DNA of 64,000 nucleotides from Oasisia sp. SBJ-2009 (GCA_964017155.1 OZ024862.1:30303658-30367657); one strand, 5' to 3'. Shown: positions 37,401 to 44,742, counted from the stretch's first letter. The notes: a model not told the origin generated them from the letters alone. Numbers and translations are program-made.

Positions 37401-40400
37401 CGAAATTTTTATTTTATATTTGATTGAAAACGTGGTTTATTCTCCTTGTTAAAATAATAATATTAATAAAGGCTTGATGCAAGAAATACTAGAAGCTACC
37501 ACTATTGCTAAACATTACTTGTTTTATTAAGTGAACACTATATGTTTTCTGTGGCAAGGTTCATGGGGATCTCATTTTCTGTTCAGATCCCAACTGTTGG
37601 ACCTGGCTGAGATATATTTCTGTTAAATTATAAGATTGTTGTTGTGGTCACTGTCCACTCAAGCGGCCAGTCATCCATTGTCACAATGGCCACTAAGTCA
37701 GAACTTTGGGAGTGAATCACTGAGAGTGAAACCTTGAGAGTGAAACGCTTGTGTTTCTGTCTTTTTCTTCAGATTTGTAGCACTTTTAAAGCGCCATGGT
37801 CCGTTCGTGGTGCACCTGGCTGGGTGTGGCGTTAGTGGCGTCAACTTGTGTTCACGTGATACTGCATCACGTGATCATGCATTTCCTGGTCTCTTAGCCT
37901 CGCCTACATTAGTTTCGAAAACGCCTCGTGGTCGATGTGTAAACAGAGTTAAGCACCCCTTACTGCGTCTATTTTCAACTCCTAAATGATACATGAAAAC
38001 ATATTTTGACAGTCTTTATGCTATAATACGTATAATTTATACTGTACAACATGATTTTGCAATAAAAATAAAAAGCCACAAATGGACCATGTCGCTTTAA
38101 ATGATCATTTCCCAGCGATGAAGAAAAATGTCATCGAAATTTAAATTTTATATTTTATTGAAAACTTGGTTTATTCTCCTTGTTAAAATAATAATATTAA
38201 TAATGGCTTGATGCAAGAAATACCATTGCTAAACATTACTTGGTTTTATTAAGTGAACACTATATGTTTTCTGTGGCAAGGTTCATGGGGATCTCGTTTC
38301 CTGTTCAGATCCCAACTGTTGGACCTGGCTGAGATATATTTCTTTTGAATCATATAAGATTGTTGTTGTGGTCACTATGTCCACTCAAGCGGTCAGTCAT
38401 CCATTGTCACAATGGCCACTAAGTCAGAACCTCGGGAGTGAATCACTGAGAGTGAAACCTTGAGAGTGAAACATGTTAATGGAATGTCTTTGTGAACTTA
38501 CAACATGAACCGATCAATGACTGGTGAGTTCTGTTTTAGATCCGGAGTGGCGCCTACACCCCAGTGCCACAGGACGCAACGGCAAAGGGAAACACTAGCT
38601 ACTTTGAAGAACAACAATACCAGCTGAAGGTGACTAGTTCTGTCAACGTCTCAGAGATGTCACTGACACAATGGTGCAACTTTTGGGTAGAGACATATGT
38701 GAAGTGGTCAACTGGAACATTGGCAACTTTCCTGAAACAACTCAAAACTTATCTATTTCGTTTGTATTAAATGCCTTGATGGCACTGGTTTATATTTCAT
38801 AGCATTGACTGGTTTTAAATTGTTCTGTTTGAAACTGTATTTTTACACCCTATTTTATTTATTTTATTTACTTATCTTAACATATTTATTATTTATTTTT
38901 TTATCTTAACTTACTTAATTATTTATCTTAGTTTATTTATTTGATTTTAGCTTATGTATTTAATTCATTTATATTTTAGATTATTAGTCAACACATCATG
39001 TTAATGTGAAGCGCTTTGATTTGGTTGGCATTTAATTACTTAAAAAGTGCTATGTTAACAAACATAATTATTATTATTATCACAAGAGGTGTCAAAACAA
39101 CCTGTGAGATTGTCTGCATTACTTGGCAATGATTGTTCACGTGTATCAGTGTACAAACATGTCTGTGTGACAAACATGTTTGTAACATGTCTATAATGTC
39201 TAACACAAGTTTATATGCAACACTTACATGCGTAACCCAAGTGTATCTGTAACACAAGTGTATCTGTAACACAAGTGTGTCTGTAACACAAGCCTGTCTT
39301 TTAACACATATGTGTCTGTAACACAAGTGTGTTTTTAACACAAGTGTATCTGTACGACATGGGTGTCTTTTAACACAAGTGTGTCTGTAGCACAAGTGTG
39401 TATGTAACACAAGTATGTCTTTCAACACAAATGTGTCTTTTAACACAAGTGTGTATGTAACACAAGTGTGTCTTTTAACACAAGTATGTCTGTAACACAA
39501 GTGTGTCTTTTAACACAAGTGTGTCTGTGACACAAGTGTGTATGTAACACAAGTGTGTCTTTTAACACAAGTGTGTCTGTAACACAAGTGTGTCTGTAAC
39601 AAAAGTGTGTCTGTAACACAAGTGTGTCTGTAACATGATTATGTCTTTAACACACACAGGAGTGCATGTAACGGTGTTACATCTGTAACACTGTAACGTG
39701 TTTGTTACAGCTTGAGCTTGAGCAGAAGATGAGTCGTCACGCTGAGGTGATGGAGAGTCGGAGACAGGTGTCACATGACAGCATCCAGCAGCTGCAACGG
39801 AAGCTGAATAACCTTGAACAGGTGACCTTCACTTGACCTTCAGTGCTTTATACATCCTTTCCCTTGTTCCGTCCCACAAAGATGGTTTCCTCGTCAGTTA
39901 TGCCACGTTGGGTGTTATTTTTCTCTATGCTCTCAAATCATTGGGCCAATTGTTTTCATTTAATGTTTCATGGGGCATTATTTGGGGTGGCTGTGTATTC
40001 GAGTGTCTTCTTGGTAATTGTTTTTAATGCACAACTGTTAACGCCATCCCAGTCATTCAGACATTGACATTATAGTAGGTTGTTTTAGTGTTAATCATTA
40101 ATGGACTACCTGTTTTTTTTAATTTAATGTACTAATACTTTTATTGATCTATTTATTCTAATATTTTATTAACGTATTATTTTAGCTCACAGTGTAGTAT
40201 CCTTTACATTGCATGACCGTGAAATTCAATGTACAAATAATTTGTATCTCTTTATTATATTTATTTTATTAATTTACTCATCGTTTTAATGTACACTTAA
40301 AATATACAGTTAATTGTATTTGTCTATTTGTCATATTTACTTTATTAACTTACTACTTTAGCACACAGTCACGTTACAACTGCAGTATAGTGAAACATCA

Positions 40401-41691
40401 CGTTTTAGCAGTAAATACTTGAAGACTTGAAGTTACATTTGCTTTACGCTGACATATGAGAGACAAATGTCTGGTATTTCAACAGCTAGACGACCTGTGT
40501 TCATAATCGACACAGTTGTTGCTATATGACATTGTTTCTCGACAGGTTCTGTGCCAAAGTGATTCACATCGACCTACTACGCCATCTAGTGATGTCCTGT
40601 TGAACCGCTCCCGAACTCCGACTCCGGCGGGAGAGTTTGATATGCAGGTAAGGGAGTGATGCTGACAGCTTGTTGTGCTGACAAGCTGACAGCTTGTGAT
40701 GACATCTTAGCATGGTATTCTGGGACGTAATAGTGCAATGGTGCAAAGGTGGACTCGATTGTAATCTATCTTGCTTTCATCTCGTGTTCAGTTATTTTTA
40801 CAGAAAAGCAAATCTACAAAGTATTCATTACCACATGCAAGCTTGTGTCTGTGATTTTAAAGTGTAGCTTTGATAAAATCAATTGAAAAACTGCTTACTT
40901 ATTTAATTGCTGCAGAATATTCAATTCAAATATTCTTGCATCACGATGTGATTGTCCTATTTCCTGTTGTTGACTTCCTTATTCTCTCAAAAACTCGGAA
41001 GACTTTAGAGCATTAAATCACTGACATATATTAAACAAATTTATTTAGATTACATATTTATATTTGGACACCAAAAAAATTGGATTTAATCAAGGAAGCC
41101 ACTTTAATCCGTTCATACACTATGAACTAGAAACACGATTTGTGATGTGAAATAATAATATTTATTTTGTATAGTTCCATATCCACAGCAATTTAGTACT
41201 TAACATAAAATATAATACGAAATAAGAAAACATGTAACTATATAAATACATAATTTAATGACATTCGTTTATAATAACAAATTATAGTGCAAAATAAATA
41301 CATAAAAGCAGTTCATTCATTTATAACACTTAGAAATTAATTAAATAATTAAAACAAAATATTTAATAAATTACAGCAAAAATGCTTCCGTGAATTAAAT
41401 AAGCATCTTTACAGATGCCTTAGAAGATCAAAGTAAAGTTTTAGAAGTGAAAATAGTTGGCATAGCATTCCAAACTGATGCCATGATGACCTCTTGTCTG
41501 ATTCGCTACCCTTCTGTGGTCAACAGGACACAGACAGACTGACCAGTGAGGGGGCGTATCCAAGTGAGGGGGCATATCCAAGTGAGGGGGCATATCCAAA
41601 GCGAGCATACTCACCGAATCGTCACAGCAATCGGAGGCTGCACTCAGCCGGGAGTGCATCAAACATTGCTGAAAAGGGTCCATCGTCGTGA
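17312..41691 (+). CDS. CNTRL: Centriolin-like coiled-coil protein, C-terminal half (about 20 exons)
   Basis: Exons encode an almost uninterrupted, charged, heptad-rich coiled coil followed by a Ser/Thr/Pro-rich tail. The exon at 34,167 (DLEGIAQAHYSRANRLGDEL) and the next one (EELSSREHKLEDTLRELKDE) align with the C-terminal block I recall of human centriolin (IELVAQDNHERARRLMKEL ... KSEVKDEIRT). VDDIE...RRAELEALD at 17,934-19,080 resembles its VDEIE...RRSELREAD. Centriolin sits at the subdistal appendages of the mother centriole and the midbody and acts in ciliogenesis and abscission. Its N-terminal leucine-rich repeats and first coiled coils are absent here. Most junctions are phase 0. Oddities are a TGA at 19,969, uncertain phases near 23,023/24,049 and 27,583-28,731, a duplicated exon, and minisatellites at most exon edges. 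Identification rests on memory of the human sequence, not a search. Confidence 0.62.
17525..17800 (+). repeat. Direct repeat, copy 2 of about 270 bp
   Basis: Partner of 15,835-16,110. It lies in the intron between the exons at 17,312 and 17,934. Confidence 0.7.
17934..18029 (+). CDS. Centriolin-like exon B
   Basis: 96 bp, phase 0 to 0, acceptor ttcctttag and donor gtatgt. It reads ELSASGSEESRHVLFVDDIE and continues RRALKKLKVELK. The VDDIE...KKLK block is the best match to centriolin at this end of the gene. Confidence 0.85.
18235..18680 (+). repeat. Direct repeat, copy 2, with SINE-like 3' end
   Basis: Partner of 16,740-17,155. An (ATA)n tract and the gtttattttgcatagtgcca tail are at 18,472-18,530. 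Confidence 0.7.
18701..19030 (+). repeat. 43-bp minisatellite ending at an exon acceptor
   Basis: About 7.5 units, core gtcaccctccagtgagacca, then gtgactgttctctgggtctcta. The last unit stops about 15 bases before the acceptor of the exon at 19,043. Each unit contains a donor-like cca^gtgaga. Confidence 0.95.
19043..19212 (+). CDS. Centriolin-like exon C
   Basis: 170 bp, starts in phase 0 (acceptor gtgtgttgtag) and ends in phase 2 at gag^gtggga. It reads DRRAELEALDLAVGRQKSQL ... DLLGKREDAARELKEL. The end was chosen because it gives the two leftover bases the next exon needs. That donor is also the first unit of the 19.2-kb array, so many equivalent donors follow. Confidence 0.75.
19204..19735 (+). 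repeat. 21-bp purine minisatellite starting at an exon donor
   Basis: About 25 units of gaggtgggagggaaggaga plus two bases. The first unit overlaps the donor of the exon at 19,043, and every unit repeats gag^gtggga. The strand is almost pure purine, so triplex formation is conceivable. The array stays open in the exon frame (RWEGRRG repeats). Confidence 0.95.
19872..19998 (+). CDS. Centriolin-like exon D with in-frame TGA
   Basis: 127 bp, phase 2 to 0, acceptor cttgttgcag and donor gtagga. It reads LSDMEASISRAENERREKLS, LAQESDDILSTK, TGA (19,969-19,971), LELTLLNQQ. The frame before and after the stop is coiled-coil-like and fits both splice phases, so the stop looks like a single change. A CGA-to-TGA transition (arginine) would explain it. 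Sequencing error is the alternative. Confidence 0.7.
20485..20634 (+). CDS. Centriolin-like exon E
   Basis: 150 bp, phase 0 to 0, acceptor aaaagtcag (poor pyrimidine tract) and donor gtatca. It reads EELEQLHRELRRSKSELQLL ... QLEQEIASRRLEIK, a regular coiled coil. Confidence 0.85.
20718..21043 (-). mobile_element. tRNA-derived SINE with MetaSINE-like central domain
   Basis: On the minus strand: a tRNA-like head (21,041-20,970) with a B box ggttcaatccc and a ctgtcaa anticodon-loop-like element, a body containing gtctttcggaagagacacta similar to the MetaSINE central domain, and a (GAA)n tail at 20,739-20,718. The head ends 35 bases upstream of the exon at 21,078. Confidence 0.8.
21078..21143 (+). 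CDS. Centriolin-like exon F
   Basis: 66 bp, phase 0 to 0, acceptor tgttcttcag and donor gtgagt. It reads VVEDKLTDLKTKRKLKEQDL then SW. Its pyrimidine tract lies directly next to the SINE head. Confidence 0.83.
21234..21558 (-). mobile_element. tRNA-derived SINE, second family
   Basis: On the minus strand: tRNA-like head 21,558-21,485 (A-box-like tggctcaggggtagaa, B box gggttcgaatcc), then a body with ccttgggcaag and gagtacctggc, motifs common to animal V/core-type SINEs, and a 3' part with aaagcgctttac-type sequence near 21,285. It lies in the intron after exon F. Confidence 0.78.
22055..22750 (+). repeat. 12-bp minisatellite carrying GTAAGT
   Basis: About 57 units of agtaagtggagc and variants. 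Most units contain GTAAGT, the perfect intron side of a 5' splice site. The array has block structure: the stretch from about 22,230 recurs near 22,470. It ends about 60 bases before the exon at 22,813. Confidence 0.95.
22813..23022 (+). CDS. Centriolin-like exon G
   Basis: 210 bp, phase 0 to 0, acceptor tttcacgacag and donor gtgatg. It reads DDSELQGDTSDVQELTTELE ... KLKREKVQLDETHRGL ... PTEK. The next exon seems to need a phase-2 end (see exon H), so this donor or the next acceptor may differ, or an exon is missed. Confidence 0.83.
23070..23170. repeat. CTTGAAAAGTCTTGAATTT repeat
   Basis: Several copies of ttgaaaagtcttgaattt and inverted caaattcaaggcc. This resembles a widespread short element of animal genomes, but I cannot place it in a family. 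Confidence 0.45.
23285..23940 (+). repeat. 22-bp minisatellite
   Basis: About 30 units of ctccccggcatgcgagggtg plus at, with ggcatgcc-like half palindromes. It lies in the intron between exons G and H. The ORFs across it (PGRSPSHAGEITLAC) are artefacts. Confidence 0.95.
24059..24206 (+). CDS. Centriolin-like exon H
   Basis: It reads QIEERVKSRRLKLECLDGEL ... DLTTLRASVH and ends in phase 1 at donor gtgaga. The strongest acceptor (tggttgcag, 24,048) would start the exon in phase 2, which does not fit exon G. A second AG ten bases on (gcagaacggagcag) gives phase 0 and restores the frame. The start given here uses that site. Confidence 0.72.
24300..24695 (-). repeat. Dispersed repeat with internal tandem units, inverted relative to 47,590-48,050
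   Basis: The reverse complement matches 47,590-48,050: a gcgctaatt...cttgtgcag-type end, three related units of about 65 bp (taaattatataaattaatat), then a microsatellite. Such a build recalls Helitron-like pearl elements or SINE tails; the family is not established. Confidence 0.7.
24707..25065 (+). repeat. 37-bp minisatellite derived from an exon donor
   Basis: About nine units, core gtgagatatcttcactgata then ttgtaaaactaaatgtat. The first member of the family is the donor region of exon H itself (gtgagacaccttcactgata at 24,207); the array follows after 500 bases of inserted repeat. Confidence 0.93.
25333..25406 (+). CDS. Centriolin-like exon I
   Basis: 74 bp, phase 1 to 0, acceptor aacatttcag and donor gtaagt. 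It reads (E)HTGELEELHSSLQAAESQVE then LLEQ. The phase matches the end of exon H. Confidence 0.82.
25407..26227 (+). other. Intron, nothing recognised
   Basis: AT-rich intron without a recognisable repeat or exon. Confidence 0.6.
26228..26329 (+). CDS. Centriolin-like exon J
   Basis: 102 bp, phase 0, acceptor acttctttcag, weak donor gtagct. It reads MLTTVNSSFCQVSRELAAKE then CELRYATDNVERAK. A second possible donor 11 bases on (tcc^gtacta) would end in phase 2 and fit the exon candidate at 27,583. Confidence 0.75.
26330..27250 (+). other. Intron, nothing recognised
   Basis: AT-rich. Near 27,080-27,150 the motif gacgggta recurs in both orientations. No exon recognised. Confidence 0.5.
27258..27575. 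repeat. Compound GT / GA(GT) / GCGT microsatellite
   Basis: Blocks of (GT)n, (GAGT)n, (GAGC)n and (GCGT)n. It ends immediately before an acceptor-like gtgcag at 27,582, so the exon candidate there would have a purine-rich repeat instead of a pyrimidine tract. Confidence 0.95.
27583..27652 (+). CDS. Candidate centriolin-like exon K
   Basis: In one frame it reads CSSSVLTDLSSLMNQLERFT then HDE, coiled-coil-like, before gttttaaattag. It needs a phase-2 start, and its donor (gtttta) is weak. It is either a real exon with poor signals or a relic. Confidence 0.35.
27900..28152. repeat. CA microsatellite
   Basis: Long (CA)n with CATA and CATG interruptions, in the intron before exon L. Confidence 0.95.
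28298..28357 (+). CDS. Candidate centriolin-like exon L
   Basis: Acceptor tgtgtttcag, phase 0, reads MEAERQQKTLLDSTRKSRIL before a weak donor gtggtt; three codons later the frame stops (TAA). Exon M needs a phase-1 partner, which this donor does not give. The acceptor and start look good, the end does not. Confidence 0.4.
28731..28822 (+). CDS. Centriolin-like exon M
   Basis: 92 bp, phase 1 to 0, acceptor gtgttctcag and donor gtttcc. It reads REIAKRDAEKDELMTVLSRS then CEELTSLRTQ. Its donor is the first unit of the following 50-bp repeat. Confidence 0.8.
28820..29012 (+). repeat. About 50-bp tandem repeat starting at exon M donor
   Basis: Four units with core ggtctccatggtaacgaaac then gttgactgcttagtaacc...attagttca. 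The first unit is the exon end plus donor (cag^gtttcc); later units repeat cag^gtctcc. Confidence 0.88.
29013..29440 (+). other. Intron, nothing recognised
   Basis: AT-rich, no repeat or exon recognised. Confidence 0.5.
29465..29762 (+). repeat. 33-bp minisatellite upstream of exon N
   Basis: About nine units of atgatactcatggcatcagt then gtcacatgacgcc. It ends about 65 bases before the exon at 29,830. In the second copy (56,030) the array has drifted to a 25-bp unit. Confidence 0.92.
29830..29913 (+). CDS. Centriolin-like exon N
   Basis: 84 bp, phase 0 to 0, acceptor tgtgtccag and donor gtgaga. It reads ESSDRALRIQQLEDEVTSLR then HNLEDRDQ. The last 12 bases and the donor are the seed of the large array that follows. 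Confidence 0.88.
29900..32165 (+). repeat. 63-bp minisatellite copying the end of exon N plus its donor
   Basis: About 36 units of 57, 63 or 69 bp (steps of six). Each holds ttctaaacac, gtttgtag, atagtgtag and tatagagaccag^gtgagactga; the last piece copies the exon end gacagagaccag^gtgaga. The reverse strand is open for 790 codons, an artefact of a unit length divisible by three. Confidence 0.96.
32323..32720 (+). repeat. Local duplication around exon O, copy 1
   Basis: The segment from cgcaagatttacaggtgaga to the bases after exon O is repeated at 33,953-34,350 and, once, at 56,996-57,390. Only here is it followed by the 18-bp array. Confidence 0.9.
32537..32677 (+). pseudogene. Centriolin-like exon O, first copy, donor lost
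   Basis: 141 bp, acceptor actcaccag, reads EVRQIREKSAAEIADLEGIA ... LNYLRAEHLEIVRR like its two sisters. At the donor the sisters have cgg^gtatgt; this copy has cgg^atatgt. Unspliced, the frame runs on as ICYVLFLHQASG and stops. It is therefore skipped, or makes a truncated end. Confidence 0.8.
32700..33712 (+). repeat. 18-bp minisatellite starting at exon O copy 1
   Basis: About 56 units of gtgccggtgggtagagcg. The seed, gccagtgggtagagcggtgc, is present once after each of the other exon O copies (34,336 and 57,378). It is open in several frames (VPVGRAVPVG, TGTALP), an artefact. Confidence 0.95.
33713..33945. repeat. CA microsatellite
   Basis: (CA)n with CGCA, CATA and CACACC interruptions, between the 18-bp array and the second exon O copy. 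Confidence 0.95.
33953..34350 (+). repeat. Local duplication around exon O, copy 2
   Basis: Partner of 32,323-32,720. It is closer to the 57-kb copy than to the 32-kb copy at exon positions (for example gattgccgacc and gagcggaac). Confidence 0.9.
34167..34307 (+). CDS. Centriolin-like exon O, second copy, intact
   Basis: 141 bp, phase 0 to 0, acceptor actcaccag and donor gtatgt. The stretch DLEGIAHAHYSRANRLGDEL is the best match in the window to the conserved centriolin C-terminal block. An in-frame ATG lies 36 bases upstream in the intron. Confidence 0.88.
34594..34674 (+). CDS. Centriolin-like exon P
   Basis: 81 bp, phase 0 to 0, acceptor cttccctccag and donor gtgagt. It reads LQSQEELSSREHKLEDTLRE then LKDEIKT. 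It continues the centriolin block. If the donor is not used, the frame stays open through the 30-bp array to 36,750. Confidence 0.88.
34735..36685 (+). repeat. 30-bp minisatellite with 630-bp higher-order repeat
   Basis: About 65 units, core ttgtcatcactgctgttgtc then tctcaagttg or tcttacgttg. A rare tcttgcgtt pair at about 35,184 recurs at 35,814, 630 bp (21 units) on, with the same order of variants after it. It is open on both strands: DNSSDDNNLR on minus (789 codons), VVITAVVSQV on plus. The second copy of the gene has only about 11 units at 57,785. Confidence 0.96.
36855..37125 (+). repeat. Pyrimidine-rich 14-15-bp array before exon Q
   Basis: Degenerate units of caccctatctcactc up to about 20 bases before the acceptor of the exon at 37,142. 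The second copy has about 870 bp of the same array. Confidence 0.9.
37142..37270 (+). CDS. Centriolin-like exon Q
   Basis: 129 bp, phase 0 to 0, acceptor gtgtgcccag and donor gtaact. It reads EVTEGMLELERSRIKMATEL ... NLQEHLSVLKHTLIV, a regular coiled coil. Confidence 0.87.
37316..37745 (+). repeat. Tandem duplicate with empty MITE site
   Basis: The stretch cgcttgtgtttctgtctttt through gagagtgaaac is repeated at about 37,746-38,470, where a 309-bp MITE interrupts it. Here the site is empty (cttttaaacgatcatttccc). The second copy of the gene has only the filled version. Confidence 0.85.
37789..38097. mobile_element. MITE, 309 bp, TA target duplication
   Basis: Terminal inverted repeats of about 20-25 bp (aagcgccatggtccgttcgt ... 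acaaatggaccatgtcgctt). It is flanked by TA on both sides, and the empty site at 37,365 has a single TA. TA duplication and size suggest a Tc1/mariner-derived non-autonomous element. The internal 60-codon ORF has no known product. Confidence 0.85.
38540..38629 (+). CDS. Centriolin-like exon R
   Basis: 90 bp, phase 0 to 0, acceptor ttctgttttag and donor gtgact. It reads IRSGAYTPVPQDATAKGNTS then YFEEQQYQLK, a break in the coiled coil. Confidence 0.85.
39145..39690 (+). repeat. 17-bp minisatellite ending near exon S acceptor
   Basis: About 30 degenerate units of acacaagtgtgtctgta with ttttaac variants, ending about 20 bases before the exon at 39,711. The acceptor tttgttacag resembles the unit. 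Confidence 0.92.
39711..39821 (+). CDS. Centriolin-like exon S
   Basis: 111 bp, phase 0 to 0, acceptor tttgttacag and donor gtgacc. It reads LELEQKMSRHAEVMESRRQV ... IQQLQRKLNNLEQ. The first six bases (cttgag) are doubled relative to the second copy, at the acceptor itself. Confidence 0.86.
40546..40647 (+). CDS. Centriolin-like exon T
   Basis: 102 bp, phase 0 to 0, acceptor tttctcgacag and donor gtaagg. It reads VLCQSDSHRPTTPSSDVLLN then RSRTPTPAGEFDMQ. It is Ser/Thr-Pro-rich, with RTPTP as a likely kinase-target type of motif, and begins the non-coiled tail. Confidence 0.86.
41150..41370 (+). repeat. SINE-like 3' fragment
   Basis: gaaataataatatttatttt-type start, gtatagttccatatccacag, then agtacttaacat. 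Related to 16,975, 18,470 and 62,208. It lies in the last intron. Confidence 0.6.
41527..41691 (+). CDS. Centriolin-like exon U, terminal, with stop
   Basis: Acceptor ggtcaacag, phase 0, reads DTDRLTSEGAYPSEGAYPSE ... SASNIAEKGPSS and stops at TGA 41,689-41,691. SEGAYP occurs three times (18-bp tandem repeat). The basic, Ser-rich end is unstructured. Confidence 0.85.
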   Translation, partial: DTDRLTSEGAYPSEGAYPSEGAYPKRAYSPNRHSNRRLHSAGSASNIAEKGPSS

Positions 41692-42825
41692 ATCGACAAC
41701 CAAGTTGGTCATGTGGACGGAAGTAGATGGCATCTCTCACCAAGTTTACTGTTTCAGCAGAAGGGCTGAATCGCATCGGGTAAATTTAAGAACATCGGCC
41801 GAATGCCGTATTAATCATGTGAATTACGTGTAAATGAAATAGCTTAAAACTAGTTAGTTTTCGTGTCTGGACCTGATGTAAATTACAAGTTTTGATTATG
41901 AATTTATTCTGAAAAAAATTGCATAATTCCAGAGGTATATGCCGGGGAGGGGCCATTGAGACTGAGGGTCTGTACTGTGATCTTTTGTAATGGACCTACT
42001 GTTTCTTTGAATATTCAAAAGTGAGTCTACAAATGGAACTCTGACCCTCAACCAAAGCTGTGTAGCACCAACAGAATACATTGAATGTAGTATTGTGTAT
42101 TTCCACTGATAGTATTGTATACTGATAGTATTATATATACTTCCGCTGACAGTATTCTATACTTCCACTGATAGTGTTGCATACTTCCACTTATAGTATT
42201 GTATACTTCCACATAATTTGTATTTATATTTTATATTTTACATAACTGTGCATGCGAGACAAACTGTTTTATAGAAGCTCAACTTATTTATCATCAGGAT
42301 CAGTGCAGCAGTATTTTAGTATACATTTTAATTTCTGACTCTTTAATGTGGTAAAATGTATGAACGACTACCATCTTTATGATTGTATCACTTTTTCATT
42401 CACTAGTTTATTATTTATTGCTTAGTTTATTATATGCTTTGTATACGTCGTAAGTTTATGATAAAGCTTGGTACACTGTATACATTATAACTTGCATGCT
42501 TTTATAATTGTGAAGTTGTTTTGATTTCTTGTAACACAATTGTTATGATCAGTCATATGTAGTAATTTTATTTTAAATGTTAAGGTAACCATTATTTGTT
42601 TCAATTTCCGTCCATCTTGCTTCATTGTATAGTATGCACCTACCTACATGTTATTGTTATATACAAATATTGCGTGTTCTCATGGCATACATTTTATTAG
42701 TTTATATGATGTGAACTTTTACAACAAAATATATATGTCATGAGGATAAGTTTATTTGTTTGTCCATCGGTTGTTGCCACTGTGGCAAATGTCTTGTTAA
42801 ATAAATTATCAGATATATCGAAGTG
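41692..42825 (+). other. 3' UTR of the centriolin-like gene
   Basis: AT-rich, no ORF. It holds a degenerate 24-bp tandem repeat (tatacttccactgatagtat) at 42,090-42,215. It is conserved almost base for base in the second copy (62,750-63,890). Confidence 0.6.
42800..42805 (+). terminator. AATAAA polyadenylation signal
   Basis: AATAAA about 1.1 kb after the stop, followed within 30 bases by a G/T-rich stretch (gttagtggttatttctttcc). The same hexamer lies at 63,858 in the second copy. Confidence 0.5.
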
Positions 42826-43109
42826 CAAGAGTTAGTGGTTATTTCTTTCCTGGTCCAGCTTTACATATGTGTAACTGATATATTAGGAGAGTGGCAGATC
42901 TCTCTTACATAATTAGAAAGCCCTGCATCTCCCCATTACGATTATTCCTGTCGTAGAGTTGCGAACTGGTGTAGTTTGCATTAATCCAAGGTCACCATCA
43001 ATCAATCGATTTTAGAAATTGGGCACTTCTGAAAACTTCTTGAACTTCTGCTATTTTATCCTTAATATCAATTTATGTTAACAAATGCAGAATGCTAATG
43101 CCTATCAGT

Positions 43110-43600
43110 GCACAATATGTGTATGTGCCAGGGGTTGAGTAGTGACTAGTAATATAGGTTTTTGAGTAAAAGTACAACATTAAAACCCATAAAAACGATT
43201 ACTTAGTAAACATGACCTCCTGTTGCTATGTTCCATTCCCAAGGCAATCTAGATCCCAAAAATAAATGTATGGCTAGAAGAATGAGTGGGCGTAGTGAAG
43301 TAAGAATTATACAAATGTCGGTTTTATATAAAGGTGGAAGGGATTTCAGAATGTATGGTCATGGTTTCATTTATATGGATTTTTCTTATTTATATGTAAC
43401 AGAGCAACTAAGAAATTAGATCAACCGTAATATATTACTATAGTTTTATATTTATTTTCTAACCTCTCTGCTGTGAACGTTCACATGTTATTTACACAAA
43501 AACAATTCCACTCCCTTGGAAAAAAGATTCAAATTTACTGAAACATAATTGTCAAAACATTTCATAAATGGCAAACATTACTTTGTTGATACAGTTCATT
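43110..43600 (-). repeat. Dispersed repeat, inverted partner of 14,430-14,885
   Basis: See 14,430. It begins about 170 bases beyond the last position that can be compared between the two gene copies. Confidence 0.75.
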
Positions 43601-43769
43601 AAACGCGTACAACATTGCAACACTGGGATATGGGCCTTACTTACCCCTTGACTTCTTAATATCATTACTGCAGTCCTCAACATATTCTAAGGTGATCTCT
43701 ACAAGAGTTATGATGTTGTATTTAACTTGATGACTTGGCAGTACTCTGACGTTCATATTCCTGCTTACA

Positions 43770-43836
<67 letters not shown>

Positions 43837-44034
43837 AGTCACACACTCACACACTCTCACACTCTCACACACACCACACACACCACACACACCACACACC
43901 ACACACCACACACCACACACCACACACCACACACCACACACCACACACCACACACCACACCACACCCACACACCCACACACCCACACACCCACACACCCA
44001 CACACCCACACACCCACACACCCACACACCCACA

Positions 44035-44110
<76 letters not shown>
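43770..44110. repeat. Compound CA microsatellite
   Basis: Blocks of (CA)n, (CACACAC-C)n and (CACCCACA)n with regular periods of seven to eight bases. The C/V-rich ORFs are artefacts. Confidence 0.95.
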
Positions 44111-44111
<1 letters not shown>

Positions 44112-44710
44112 TATAAGTTTGACTACAGTTAATGCATTTTTAAGATATCACAAAACCACCTGAACTGATGAAATGGAATCAATGTGTGTGCACACAACAT
44201 GTAGTGTTTGCATAAAGAACACCAGCAGGGTATGAACCTACCACACACAACACTGAACCGACATTACCCTAAACTGTACAAGTGAAAAAAAATTGGTTTA
44301 GAGAAACATTTAGCAGTGCTTTTGCATTAAAAAACAGTATACTGACTGCAATCAGTCACAACTGTATTATTTCACAACTGTATTATTACAAAATTAATAT
44401 ACAGGTACATGAACTGACAGGAATACATCATAATTAGTACACTATCTGTAAAAGCATGCACCAACTCATTTTTATGGACAAGCCTGCTAGTTGTGGTTTT
44501 GAACTCTTCATATCACGTCATTATAGCTGCCCAACACCTAATTTCAAAGATTGTTTTTCCCTAAAAAAATACAAAACGAGTATAACTGTTTCCTACAAGC
44601 ATGAGTTATGATTATTAAACCAGAACATGTAGCATCGTCTAACACTATCCAAAATGTCCTCTAGTTCGTTATCTTCAATAAAAAACTCGCTAGGTGTGCG
44701 AGCGTGTGTG

Positions 44711-44742
<32 letters not shown>

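Larger units (their letters stand above)
28885..42940 (+). repeat. Segmental duplication, copy 1
   Basis: Collinear with 55,846-64,000. Exons N to U, the introns, the MITE and the 3' UTR match with scattered substitutions. The large differences are array lengths, the duplicated exon O, and the extra 430 bp at 37.3 kb. Confidence 0.92.
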
